Shown here: in pieces, positions 17,620-25,705 of the stretch | Layout of the letters: the number at the start of each line of letters is the position of its first letter | How positions within the stretch are numbered: position 1 is the first letter of the stretch | Origin: JBAZMA01 sp041649995 | GTDB lineage: Bacteria > Omnitrophota > Gorgyraeia > Velamenicoccales > Velamenicoccaceae | Length of the DNA: 64,000 bases | NCBI GenBank assembly: GCA_041649995.1 | Contig: JBAZMA010000009.1 | Location: forward strand, 28,032 to 92,031 | Direction: 5' to 3' | Program-made: the position numbers and the translations under genes | The notes under the pieces: generated by a model | The model's database searches: none | Told to the model about the DNA's origin: nothing | The model's input: only the letters and a program-made list of their open reading frames with translations

Positions 17620-18801
17620 CTATTCGGGCTTATCTTCCTTAGGCTGAAAACCGGGAATCAATGTCTCCCGCTTTGTCTTGGACTTCTCCGGAGGCTTTTG
17701 CTGGCTGCCTGCGGCCGCGTCCTTTTTTTCGGAAGGCTGCGCAGCGGGGGCAGACGGCTTGTTCACGTTTGTCAATTTGAAAGGAGCCTCAGTTTCCCCG
17801 GAAGCCTCATCTTCTTTTTTGGGCTGGACCTTAAAAAATTCCACATCGCCGGGCACATCTTTTTTAATATCGACCTTTGTCTGGTCCGCTTTTGGAAATC
17901 CCGGGATCTCATCCGCCGTGTTCCCGGAAGGTTTCGGTTGTTGCGCGCGGGGCTCGGCGGCTTGCGGCCCTTTAGGGCCGGCGTCTCTCAAGGAAAAAGG
18001 ACCTGGCTTGGGAGCGGGATCATTCTTCGGGGTTTCAGGTTTCGCGGATTCCCCTGGAAAAGCTTGCCCTTCCGGAAGTCCTGCTTTCGGCGCTTCAGGC
18101 AACAAAGATTCCGCCTTAGGAAGCTCTGGTTTCGGAGGTTCGGCTTTCGGAGACTCGGCTTTCGGGGGTTCGGCTTTTGGAATTTCAGGCTTCGGCAATT
18201 CCGATGCTTCAGGCGCCTGAACCGGCTTATTCGCCGGTTCCGCCTTCGGAGTCTCAGCCTTTATCTTGATCTGGGCTTCCCTGAGCTTCTGAACTTCCGC
18301 CTCCAGCTCATCATACTGTCCTTTAAGGCCTTCATAGAGATCCGATTTTGCTTTCAAATCCGCTTTCAGGCTATCGCGTTCTTTCTGGGTTTTTTCGATC
18401 TCCGTCTCTCTCAAAGAAAGTTCGCCCTCCATTTTCTGGCGGGCCACGGTTTCCTGGTGCGCGATCGCCTCCTTCTGCTTAAGCTCCTCCCTCAAAGGTC
18501 CCGTTTCTTCCTTCTGTTTCTCCAGAGTTTTGAGTTTCTGCAAAAGTTCCGTGTTTTCCCTCTTAAAGATCTCAGCGTCGTCTTTCGCCTTGAAGAATTC
18601 ATCTTCCAGCTTCTGCCTCTCCTCCATCACCTTCTTCAATTCCCCGTCTTTCTGCAAAAGCTGGGCCTCGAGGTCAGAGATACGCCTGCCCTTGGCGTCT
18701 TCGACAACCTTGCTTTTTTTTGCATCCTCCGAAGAAGTCTTCAGGATCATGGCTACCAGGCCGAGAAATCCGACAAGCAGAACGCCGATAATGATTTCCA
18801 T
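17620..18801 (-). CDS. Membrane-anchored coiled-coil protein with Pro-Lys-Ala-Glu repeat tail
   Basis: I do not recognise this 393-residue protein. It has one N-terminal membrane segment (3-21), a highly charged heptad-rich coiled coil (about 37-180), then a low-complexity stretch (about 182-280) built from PKAEP, PKAES and PKPEL units, followed by a disordered Pro/Lys tail. IPGF occurs twice (about 300 and 385), flanked by charged residues. No periplasmic enzyme domain is visible. The layout (anchor, coil, extended proline-rich rod) resembles TolA- or TonB-like spanning proteins only in composition. The gene sits between panE and the helicase gene, with 65 bases to the latter. Confidence 0.75.
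   Translation of the reverse strand: MEIIIGVLLVGFLGLVAMILKTSSEDAKKSKVVEDAKGRRISDLEAQLLQKDGELKKVMEERQKLEDEFFKAKDDAEIFKRENTELLQKLKTLEKQKEETGPLREELKQKEAIAHQETVARQKMEGELSLRETEIEKTQKERDSLKADLKAKSDLYEGLKGQYDELEAEVQKLREAQIKIKAETPKAEPANKPVQAPEASELPKPEIPKAEPPKAESPKAEPPKPELPKAESLLPEAPKAGLPEGQAFPGESAKPETPKNDPAPKPGPFSLRDAGPKGPQAAEPRAQQPKPSGNTADEIPGFPKADQTKVDIKKDVPGDVEFFKVQPKKEDEASGETEAPFKLTNVNKPSAPAAQPSEKKDAAAGSQQKPPEKSKTKRETLIPGFQPKEDKPE
18117..18200 (-). repeat. 15-nt-type tandem repeats encoding PKAEP units
   Basis: Within the coiled-coil protein gene the plus strand repeats TTCGG(A/G)GGTTCGGCT-like units in close succession, encoding PKAEP/PKAES on the minus strand. The near-identity of neighbouring units suggests expansion by slippage. 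Confidence 0.6.
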
Positions 18802-18832
18802 TCATGTCCCCCGTTATTTTGAAGTGGCTTAT

Positions 18833-19753
18833 TTAAGCCGAATAATTCGATTCGAGCGTCTTGACGACATCGACCAAAAAGGCGTTGACAGGCGTTTTCA
18901 GGCCCAGGCTCTGGGCGTGACGCAGGATCGCGCCGTTAATCGCGTCTATCTCCGTCGGTTTTTTACGCAGCACATCCGCCAGCATGCTGGATATATTTTC
19001 CGAAGTGGCCTCGCAGACGGATTCCGCCTTGGCCAGAACGTCGTCATAGAGAAGCTTGATGCGCTTGCGCTTGGCGACCCTATGCGCTTCCGTAATCGCC
19101 TGTTCGGCCAGGCGCCTGGCTCCTTCAATCTTCATGATCCGGCCGTTCTTCAATCCTGTGACAGCCGCCACGGCATTGATCCCGGCGTTGATGATAAGCT
19201 TGGACCACAGAACTGCCTGGACGTCCCGGGATAATTTCACAGGGACCCTGGCTTTTTGAAAAAACTCGCGAAGAGACTTCAGCTGCGCGGTCAAGGCCCC
19301 GTCAACCCTGCCCAGGATGATCTCGCCTTCCCCGGCGTAATGGACCCTGCCTTCCCCCAGAAGCGTGGCGCCCTGGCTGGAGACCGCCAGGAGAACACGG
19401 CCCGCGCCGAAGGCCTCTGTCAAAAGCTCAATATTCCCCACCCCGTTCTGAAAAGAGACGACAGACGCCCTTTCGGAAACATGGGAAGCGATGCGCTTGA
19501 TCACATTTTTCGTGTCGTAGGATTTGACGCAGACAAACCAGAAATCCGCGTCGCGATATTCGGCGGGTTCTGCGGAAAAGCGGACATCCTGGAACCGGGA
19601 GTTCATGACCCCTTCGATCCGGATGCCGTCCTTTTTAAGGCGCCCAGCCCTTTCAGGGCTTTTATCAAGGACCCAGACGTCCTGCCTGGCCTTTGACAAC
19701 AAGCCGTACAGCAGCAATCCCATCGCTCCAGGCCCGACGATAACGATCTTCAT
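18833..19753 (-). CDS. panE: 2-dehydropantoate 2-reductase
   Basis: Reduces ketopantoate to pantoate with NADPH, the step after PanB. The 306-residue protein opens with the Rossmann motif GPGAMGLLLYGLLS, then has VKSYDT, FQNGVGNIE and the catalytic-domain block LWSKLIINAGINAVAAVTGLKNG, containing the active-site Lys and Asn. A late Glu-Asp region EIDAINGAI aligns with the substrate-binding segment. It has its own promoter (19780-19808) and a GAGAGGGAG ribosome-binding site directly before the ATG. Confidence 0.95.
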   Translation of the reverse strand: MKIVIVGPGAMGLLLYGLLSKARQDVWVLDKSPERAGRLKKDGIRIEGVMNSRFQDVRFSAEPAEYRDADFWFVCVKSYDTKNVIKRIASHVSERASVVSFQNGVGNIELLTEAFGAGRVLLAVSSQGATLLGEGRVHYAGEGEIILGRVDGALTAQLKSLREFFQKARVPVKLSRDVQAVLWSKLIINAGINAVAAVTGLKNGRIMKIEGARRLAEQAITEAHRVAKRKRIKLLYDDVLAKAESVCEATSENISSMLADVLRKKPTEIDAINGAILRHAQSLGLKTPVNAFLVDVVKTLESNYSA

Positions 19754-19779
19754 TCGCTCCCTCTCCTAGGTCTTGCTTT

Positions 19780-19808
19780 ACGATAACATAGTTAAAATTC
19801 AAAGTCAA
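19780..19808 (-). promoter_or_regulatory. Sigma-70-type promoter for panE
   Basis: On the minus strand TTGACT (19808-19803) and TATCGT (19785-19780) are separated by 17 bases. The -35 box lies at the edge of the palindromic element 19808-19962. Confidence 0.55.
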
Positions 19809-19962
19809 TTTGATTCCGCCAGAGGCGCAAAGCTGTCAGCCCCTCACTTAAAACATCTTGAAAATTTCTGTATGCTACCAGTTCTCGCAGAGCTCGAACG
19901 GGCATCCAGATATTTTCAAAATTTGCTCGGGGTTTGATTCCTCCAGAGGCGGAATCAAACCC
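19808..19962. repeat. Imperfect palindromic element between recO and panE
   Basis: The two ends carry TTTGATTCC(G/T)CC in related orientations, and internal segments near 19857-19875 and 19903-19921 are imperfect inverted copies (TTGAAAATNTCTGNATGC). The centre reads GTTC...GAAC. The whole behaves as a roughly 150-nt imperfect inverted repeat, resembling a decayed MITE-like or intergenic palindromic unit. The sub-hairpin at 19930-19962 is perfect. Confidence 0.5.
19930..19962 (-). terminator. recO: Strong hairpin just after recO
   Basis: A perfect 12-bp stem (19930-19941 with 19951-19962) with a 9-nt loop begins 4 bases after the recO stop. No T-run follows on the minus strand, so it may stabilise the 3' end rather than terminate intrinsically. 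Confidence 0.45.
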
Positions 19963-19966
19963 TCCG

Positions 19967-20740
19967 TTATTCCTTGCCGAGGCCTGCCCTTTCATCCAGA
20001 TCCTTAAACAACTCCATGAGTTTACCTCTTGTTTTCAGACCGCGCCCCACATGAAAACGGATAAAACAGTGAAGGACTTCATCCAGTTCTTTGCGCACCT
20101 GGGGCATCAGTTTGAGCCGAAGGCTGTCCTGCCATCCCGAACGTTCGATATAGAGAATGGAGGCAACGGTTCCCGCCAGAACACGCTGACCGGAAAGATC
20201 CGCGGGCAGACAATGCCGGCACAAAAGACCTCCCTTTTTAAGACTGAAGAAAGCCTCCGCAGACAAAGACCGTCCGCACATCAGACAAGAATCGAAGTGG
20301 GGCTTGAAACCCGACAGGGCCAGGGTTTTGATCATGAAAACATCACGGCAATCGCAGGAAGTTTCTTTTAATGTTGAAAGGAATTCCTGCGTCAGCGTAA
20401 AGACGCGTTCATTGCGGTCTTCCAGAGGCATCAGGAGATCCAGGAGCTCTGAACAGAAATGGGAATAGCCGAAGTTCCTGAGGTCGCCCCCGCGGATGCC
20501 GAAATCATCCAGGAGGTCACATTGACCGACGAGATGGATTTCCGTATTACGTTTTTTATAAAAAACGATATGATTCAGGGATAAAAGAGGAAGCGTGGAA
20601 CCGAATTTTCGGGGGTCTTTGCGGATGCCCTTGAGCACGCCCTTGACCTTGCCGTACTCCCGGGTGAAAAAAACGGCGATCTTGCTGGTTTCCCTGAAAT
20701 CAAAAGTCCTTAAGACAAAGGCAGGCGTTGAGCAAATCAT
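19967..20740 (-). CDS. recO: DNA repair protein RecO
   Basis: Mediator that helps load RecA on SSB-coated single-stranded DNA in the RecF pathway. The 257 residues begin with an OB-fold (FVLRTFDFRETSKIAVFFT). The middle helical domain follows, and a complete Cys4 zinc motif is visible: CLMCG then CRHC. Its position downstream of phoH-pgpH-ybeY is the common bacterial neighbourhood. It has its own promoter at 20864-20892 and a leader of about 115 nt. Confidence 0.94.
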   Translation of the reverse strand: MICSTPAFVLRTFDFRETSKIAVFFTREYGKVKGVLKGIRKDPRKFGSTLPLLSLNHIVFYKKRNTEIHLVGQCDLLDDFGIRGGDLRNFGYSHFCSELLDLLMPLEDRNERVFTLTQEFLSTLKETSCDCRDVFMIKTLALSGFKPHFDSCLMCGRSLSAEAFFSLKKGGLLCRHCLPADLSGQRVLAGTVASILYIERSGWQDSLRLKLMPQVRKELDEVLHCFIRFHVGRGLKTRGKLMELFKDLDERAGLGKE

Positions 20741-20863
20741 GGATGAACCTCAGGATCAGTTATCAGGCCAGTAGCCGAAGACGGCTGTTCACAGGTTTCA
20801 AGCAGAACGAAGTGAAGGATTCCGAACAAACCTTCCCTCCGCTCAAGAACACGCTGCCGCTAT

Positions 20864-20892
20864 ATTCTAAAGAGATAAAGTATCAGCCTCAA
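20864..20892 (-). promoter_or_regulatory. Sigma-70-type promoter for recO
   Basis: Minus-strand TTGAGG (20892-20887) and TAGAAT (20869-20864) are 17 bases apart. The leader that follows holds a small GCCG/CGGC hairpin (20773-20786). The 173-base interval 20741-20913 has no gene. Confidence 0.5.
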
Positions 20893-20913
20893 CCCTTCAT
20901 TTAACACATTCCT

Positions 20914-21408
20914 TCAAACGGCCAGAAATTTCCGCAAAAGCGTTTCCTGCCTGCCCCACATCAAACGCCTCTGGGCGGGCCTCAAATCATCGTAATCCAG
21001 CAGGTGCAGAAGGCCGTGGATCGCGTAACGAAACATCTCCTCAAAAGGGCTCAGATCAAGTTCCGCGGCCCGGCGATAAGCGGTTTCCGCGGAAACCGCC
21101 ACGTCGGCGAACACGAAATTTCTCCGCGCCCCCGGCCCCAAAAAATCGAAGCTCAGGACATCCGTCGTGCCTCTCTTCTTCTTAAAATCCGCATTGTATT
21201 TTTTCATGAGCCCGTCATCCACCAGCTGGATGGAAATTCTCGCGTTGGAGACACGCTCGGACTTCAGGACAAAGACTGCCAGGCGCCTGAAAGTTTGCGG
21301 AGAAGGAAGGGGCTTTCGGGAACGACAGTTGATGTCGATGACGATCCCGCGGTCAATCCGAAACGGGGCTGTTTGAAGGGGGCTTCTAGGAGCTTTTGGT
21401 CGTTTCAC
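20914..21408 (-). CDS. ybeY: Endoribonuclease YbeY, 16S rRNA maturation factor
   Basis: Single-strand-specific metallo-endoribonuclease for 16S rRNA 3' processing and 70S quality control. The family core is clear: ISIQLVDD, MKKYNADFKKKRGTTDVLSFDF, FADVAVSAETA, and the metal motif HGLLHLLDYDD. The usual motif is HGxLHLxGYDH, so the third histidine ligand is Asp here and the Gly before Tyr is also Asp. The start is uncertain. I chose the GTG at 21408, giving 164 residues; upstream in-frame TTG codons would lengthen an unconserved basic N-terminus. It overlaps the 3' end of the HD phosphohydrolase gene by 23 bases. Confidence 0.88.
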   Translation of the reverse strand: MKRPKAPRSPLQTAPFRIDRGIVIDINCRSRKPLPSPQTFRRLAVFVLKSERVSNARISIQLVDDGLMKKYNADFKKKRGTTDVLSFDFLGPGARRNFVFADVAVSAETAYRRAAELDLSPFEEMFRYAIHGLLHLLDYDDLRPAQRRLMWGRQETLLRKFLAV

Positions 21409-22756
21409 CTTTGTCAACTTGAGGGTAATCAATACGGGAATGATAAAACGCTCCCAGAATATGGATAAAGATCGTGGCGATCTTCTCAAGATCCCTTAAC
21501 GTCAGATCGCAGGCATCCAGTTGGCCGTCGATGAACTTGTTATTGATGACGCGGTGCACCATGTCCGAGATCCGTTCTGCCGTGGGTTCCTCCAGGGCGC
21601 GGCAGGCGGCTTCAGCCGAATCAGCCAAAAGCACGATCGCCGCTTCTTTTGTCTGCGGTTTCGGACCGGGGTAACGATACACCTCTTCGTCCAATCCCTC
21701 TTCATCTTTGCCGGCCTCCACGGCCTTGCGGTAAAAATAAAAGACCAGGCTTGTTCCATGGTGCTGCCGGATAAACTCCACAATGGCGTTATTGAGCCTG
21801 TTCTTGCGCGCCAGCTCCACTCCCGCCTTGACATGCTCCATAATGACAAGCTTGCTCATAGACGCGTTCAGCTGGTCATGTTTGCTGGAACACTTATCCT
21901 GGTTCTCGCTGAAATATTCCGGTTTTTCAAGTTTGCCGATATCGTGATAATAAGCCCCCACCCTGGCCAAAAGCGCGTTGGCCCCGACAGCCTCCGCGCC
22001 GATCTCAGCCAGATTGCCCACCATCAGGCTGTGATGATAGGTTCCCGGGGCTTCAAAAACAAGACGTTTGAGCAAAGGGTGGTTGAAATCCGCCAACTCC
22101 AGAAGGCTGATATTGGTGACCACGCGGAACAGATACTCAAAAACAGGCAGCAGGCCCGCCACCAAAAATGACGAAATGATGCCGTTCAAGAAAGGCGCCG
22201 TGCAGAATTTAAGGATAGGGATCGAACGCAGGCTTATGTGCTGGAAAAAAGTCAGGACAGCGACGCTCTGGATCAGGCCGACGAAGAACCCCGCAGCAAT
22301 GATCCGGGATCTGCGCCGCGCCTGCCAGACATAAAGGGCCCCCATCACTCCCCCCAGGATCAGCACGCCGGAAAGATAAAGGTCCCCTCCGAAGAGCATG
22401 CCGACGAAGAAACTCAACGTCAAAGCGAAAATCAGGGAGAGTTCAAGATCACGGTAGAGCAGCCCCACGAGCATCACGATCGCCGCCACCGGAATGAAAT
22501 AGGGAGACAGGAGCGTGTATTCCTTGAAGAAAACCGTGATCGCGATGCCCAGAAGCAGCAAAAGACCGAGCGGAAGAAAGCTGTATCTCTTGTCCTCGTA
22601 TTTGATCCCCAGGACTTTTAAATACGCGGCCAGAAGAATGATCAAAAGAACGGAAATCAGCGGGACTCCGATCAGGGCCCCGAAAAAAAGAGAGAACAGG
22701 ATTCCCGCGGAATAGACCAACGCGTCTTTAAACGCTGCGTCTTTGTGCTTTATCAT
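21386..22756 (-). CDS. PgpH-like membrane HD-domain phosphohydrolase (7TM-HD) lacking the extracellular domain
   Basis: A 456-residue membrane protein. About seven hydrophobic segments (10-240) are followed by an HD domain with GTYHHSLMVGN, YYHDIGK and a late LLADSAEA. This is the PgpH/YqfF arrangement, whose catalytic domain hydrolyses c-di-AMP in Firmicutes and Listeria. Classical members (about 700 residues) have an extra N-terminal membrane helix and an extracellular sensor domain; both are absent here. The chosen ATG at 22756 overlaps phoH by 29 bases. The order phoH-pgpH-ybeY is conserved in many bacteria, which supports the assignment. Confidence 0.88.
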   Translation of the reverse strand: MIKHKDAAFKDALVYSAGILFSLFFGALIGVPLISVLLIILLAAYLKVLGIKYEDKRYSFLPLGLLLLLGIAITVFFKEYTLLSPYFIPVAAIVMLVGLLYRDLELSLIFALTLSFFVGMLFGGDLYLSGVLILGGVMGALYVWQARRRSRIIAAGFFVGLIQSVAVLTFFQHISLRSIPILKFCTAPFLNGIISSFLVAGLLPVFEYLFRVVTNISLLELADFNHPLLKRLVFEAPGTYHHSLMVGNLAEIGAEAVGANALLARVGAYYHDIGKLEKPEYFSENQDKCSSKHDQLNASMSKLVIMEHVKAGVELARKNRLNNAIVEFIRQHHGTSLVFYFYRKAVEAGKDEEGLDEEVYRYPGPKPQTKEAAIVLLADSAEAACRALEEPTAERISDMVHRVINNKFIDGQLDACDLTLRDLEKIATIFIHILGAFYHSRIDYPQVDKGETTKSS

Positions 22757-23696
22757 AAGCCTCGATGACCCGTTGCACGAGTTCGTGGCGCACGACATCG
22801 GCGCCCGTCAAATAACTCATTTGAATGCCTTGAATATCTCCCAGCAGATCCAGGGCCTGCAGGAGGCCGATAGGCTTTCCCCCGGGAAGATCGCTCTGCG
22901 TGATATCTCCGGTAATGACGGCCTTGGAATCAAATCCCAGGCGCGTTAAGAACATCTTGAGCTGTTCCGGCGTGCAGTTCTGCGCCTCATCCAGGATGAT
23001 GAAGGCGTCGTTAAGCGTTCGGCCCCGCATGTAGGCCAGCGGCGCCACTTCTATAATGCCCGTCTCCAGGAATTTTTCTATTTTCTCGGCCTCCATCATG
23101 TCGTACAAAGCGTCATACAAAGGCCGAAGATACGGGGAAAGTTTCTGGTGCATATCCCCGGGGAGAAAACCGAGGCTCTCCCCCGCTTCCAACGCGGGTC
23201 TTGTCAGGATGATCCTGCGCACGCGGCCCGAATTCAGGGAGGAAACCGCCATGGCCATGGCCAGGTATGTCTTGCCCGTGCCGGCCGGCCCGATGCCGAA
23301 TACGATGTCATTGCCCCTGATCGCATCCGCATAGTCCTGCTGGCCTTTTGTCTTTGGAGTGGCGACCTTTTCCTTCTTGGCCACGTCGCAAAGATCAAAA
23401 GCCATGCGGAAATCCCCGGCCTTCCAGTCTTTCTTGACCGAACTCCTGGAACGGATCAAAAGCTCCAGGCTCCTCTTGTCCGCCGAGCGGTTGGTCCGGA
23501 TGAGTTGCAGGAAATTTTCGGTCACATGAACGGCCTTTTCCAGCTTTCCCTTATTGGAACCGGAAATCCTCAGGCCGTCGGGTCTCGAAGAGATCTTGAC
23601 ATCGTATTCCTGCTCGATCAACCGGGCGTTCTCGTCATGCAGACCGAAAAACTCCTGGACCTCTTTGGGGTTATTGATCCTGACTATCCTGAACAT
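22728..23696 (-). CDS. phoH: PhoH-family P-loop ATPase
   Basis: A 322-residue cytosolic ATPase with an N-terminal KH-like RNA-binding region (DVKISSRPDGLRISG). The PhoH core follows: Walker A GPAGTGKTYLAM near 140, the ALEAGESLGFLPGD block, Walker B FIILDEAQNCTPEQ, and GDITQSDLP. PhoH proteins are linked to RNA metabolism and ribosome maturation, consistent with the overlapping pgpH-like gene and ybeY immediately downstream. Confidence 0.95.
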   Translation of the reverse strand: MFRIVRINNPKEVQEFFGLHDENARLIEQEYDVKISSRPDGLRISGSNKGKLEKAVHVTENFLQLIRTNRSADKRSLELLIRSRSSVKKDWKAGDFRMAFDLCDVAKKEKVATPKTKGQQDYADAIRGNDIVFGIGPAGTGKTYLAMAMAVSSLNSGRVRRIILTRPALEAGESLGFLPGDMHQKLSPYLRPLYDALYDMMEAEKIEKFLETGIIEVAPLAYMRGRTLNDAFIILDEAQNCTPEQLKMFLTRLGFDSKAVITGDITQSDLPGGKPIGLLQALDLLGDIQGIQMSYLTGADVVRHELVQRVIEAYDKAQRRSV

Positions 23697-23711
23697 AAGC
23701 GTCCTTTTCTC

Positions 23712-24230
23712 TTACTCCTGCGGGATCTTGATGACCTGGCCTGCGTAAATCCTGTCCGGGCTCTTCAAGACATCCTGATTGGCGTCGTAGATCGTCTTCC
23801 ATTTCTTTGTCGTCCCGTAGAATTTCTGCGAGATCTTCTGGAGGGTATCATTGGCCTCCACTTTATAGATCACCGGTTCTCCGGCTTCCCCGGGCCCTTC
23901 TGTGATCTCGGTCTCTTCCATCATCACATCTTCCTCCGAGGACTCCACTGGCACCAGGGTCTTTTCATACCGGGCTTTCCGGGCCTTGGACTTTGCCGAA
24001 ACAGGTTTACCCAATTCGATTTCCGTGACATAAGTCTTGCGCGTCAGTTTACGGCCCTGCTGAAGGTCCTGCGGCGCGCTGCCCGCGAAAAAGCCCGCAT
24101 TGCCCTCGGAAAGATCCTGATCCACCCTGTCTTTTTCCACGGTGTACATCTGGACCCTGGAACATCCGGCCGCAGCCGTCAAAGCGAAAAACATAACCGC
24201 CATCGCCCACGAAAAAACGCCTCTTCTCAT
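23712..24230 (-). CDS. LysM-domain lipoprotein
   Basis: A 172-residue exported lipoprotein. The signal peptide ends with AAAGC, placing the lipidated cysteine at residue 23. A low-complexity charged linker with EE/VMMEE motifs follows. The C-terminal LysM domain (about 120-170) reads YKVEANDTLQKISQKFYG and ends QVIKIPQE, the standard peptidoglycan-binding fold. It probably tethers an envelope layer to the murein. It lies 15 bases before phoH, which may just be cotranscribed. Confidence 0.88.
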   Translation of the reverse strand: MRRGVFSWAMAVMFFALTAAAGCSRVQMYTVEKDRVDQDLSEGNAGFFAGSAPQDLQQGRKLTRKTYVTEIELGKPVSAKSKARKARYEKTLVPVESSEEDVMMEETEITEGPGEAGEPVIYKVEANDTLQKISQKFYGTTKKWKTIYDANQDVLKSPDRIYAGQVIKIPQE

Positions 24231-24304
24231 GACCTTATCCTCCCTGGTTTTGAAGCCTTAAAAAATGGAAACCTTATCCCTCTCAACAGCCTCTCACCGT
24301 TGCC

Positions 24305-25705
24305 CTAAACCTTGGGAACAACGGTCTTGATCCACAATTCCTTCAATTGTTTTTCCGAAACTTCCGAAGGCGCCTGCGAAAGCGGGCAAACGGCCTTTTG
24401 CGTCTTTGGAAACGCGATCAGATCGCGGATGCTTTCCGTGCCGAACACGAGAGACAGGATCCTGTCCAATCCGAAGGCGATCCCCCCATGCGGAGGAGCG
24501 CCGTACTTAAAGGCTTCCAGCAAAAATCCGAAGCGCGCGTCGATCTCCTCGTCAGGAATACGCAGGATTTCAAATATCCGCCGCTGGAGCCCCTGATCAT
24601 GGATCCTGATCGAACCGCTGGCAATCTCACTGCCGTTCAAAACGAGATCATAGGACCTTGAACGCACGCCGCTCAAATCCTGCGAAGACAAAAGGGCCAT
24701 GTCTTCGGGATGCGGAGCTGTGAAGGGATGATGTTCGCTGTCCCATCGTTTTTGCTCATCGTCGTATTTGAACAGGGGAAAATCCACGACCCACAGGAAT
24801 GAAAATTCCCCCGGGTCCTCCTTGTTCTGGCGCAAATCAGGCTTGTCGGAACCGTATTTTTCCATCGCCTCCCTGTAAGTAAGCCTGGGAAAGGGCGTCT
24901 TGATCTCAACGCCTTTGAGTTGTTTCAGCACCAGGGCGAACAAGGCCTCCGACAGGCTGTAAATGTCCTCCTCCTCCACAAAAGACATCTCCAAATCCAG
25001 CTGGGTAAATTCAGGCTGGCGATCGGCCCGCAGGTCCTCGTCTCGAAAACATTTGGCGATCTGGAAATATCTGTCAAACCCCGACACCATCAAAAGCTGC
25101 TTGAACAGTTGAGGAGACTGGGGCAAAGCGAAGAATTTTCCAGGATTGACGCGGGAAGGCACGAGATAATCCCTGGCCCCCTCAGGCGTCGATTTCGTCA
25201 AGATCGGCGTCTCAACCTCGATAAAATTCTTTTCGCTCAAGAAGCGGCGCATCGCCTGATTCATCCGGTGCCTGGCCTCCAGCAAAGACAGCATTTTGGG
25301 CCGCCTCAAATCGAGATAACGGTAAGGCAGGCGCACATCTTCCGAAAGGGACACATCGTCTTCAATCTCAAACGGAGGGGTTAATGAAGGGTTCAAAATC
25401 TGCAATTCTTTGGCGATCAGCTCGACCTCTCCGGTGGAAATGGCGGGGTTGATATTGTTTTTCGGCCTTAAATTCACCAACCCTTTGATCCGGACCGCGT
25501 ACTCGGCGCGCAGTTCCATGGCCAAGGCGTGGGCTTCGGGAGAATCCTTCGGGCTGAACATCACCTGCGTGTATCCGTAACGATCCCGCAAATCGATAAA
25601 AATAAGCTTGCCGTGGTCCCTGCGATGATGCACCCATCCGCAGAGCGAAACGTCCCGGCCCGCGTGCTCTTTTGTCAATTCCCCGCATGTGTGCGTTCTC
25701 AGCAT
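24305..25705 (-). CDS. aspS: Aspartyl-tRNA synthetase, bacterial type without GAD insertion
   Basis: Charges tRNA-Asp. The N-terminal OB anticodon-binding domain, FRDEDLRADRQPEFTQLD motif 2 and C-terminal GGIAFGLDR motif 3 are all of the bacterial AspRS type. At 466 residues it is about 120 shorter than usual. The chain passes from YGSDKPDLR (285-293) directly to FLWVVDFPLF (303-312), where bacterial enzymes carry the GAD domain. His31 in RRDHG is the residue associated with non-discriminating AspRS (Leu in E. coli), so it may also make Asp-tRNA-Asn. The start overlaps the hisS stop region by seven bases. Confidence 0.95.
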   Translation of the reverse strand: MLRTHTCGELTKEHAGRDVSLCGWVHHRRDHGKLIFIDLRDRYGYTQVMFSPKDSPEAHALAMELRAEYAVRIKGLVNLRPKNNINPAISTGEVELIAKELQILNPSLTPPFEIEDDVSLSEDVRLPYRYLDLRRPKMLSLLEARHRMNQAMRRFLSEKNFIEVETPILTKSTPEGARDYLVPSRVNPGKFFALPQSPQLFKQLLMVSGFDRYFQIAKCFRDEDLRADRQPEFTQLDLEMSFVEEEDIYSLSEALFALVLKQLKGVEIKTPFPRLTYREAMEKYGSDKPDLRQNKEDPGEFSFLWVVDFPLFKYDDEQKRWDSEHHPFTAPHPEDMALLSSQDLSGVRSRSYDLVLNGSEIASGSIRIHDQGLQRRIFEILRIPDEEIDARFGFLLEAFKYGAPPHGGIAFGLDRILSLVFGTESIRDLIAFPKTQKAVCPLSQAPSEVSEKQLKELWIKTVVPKV

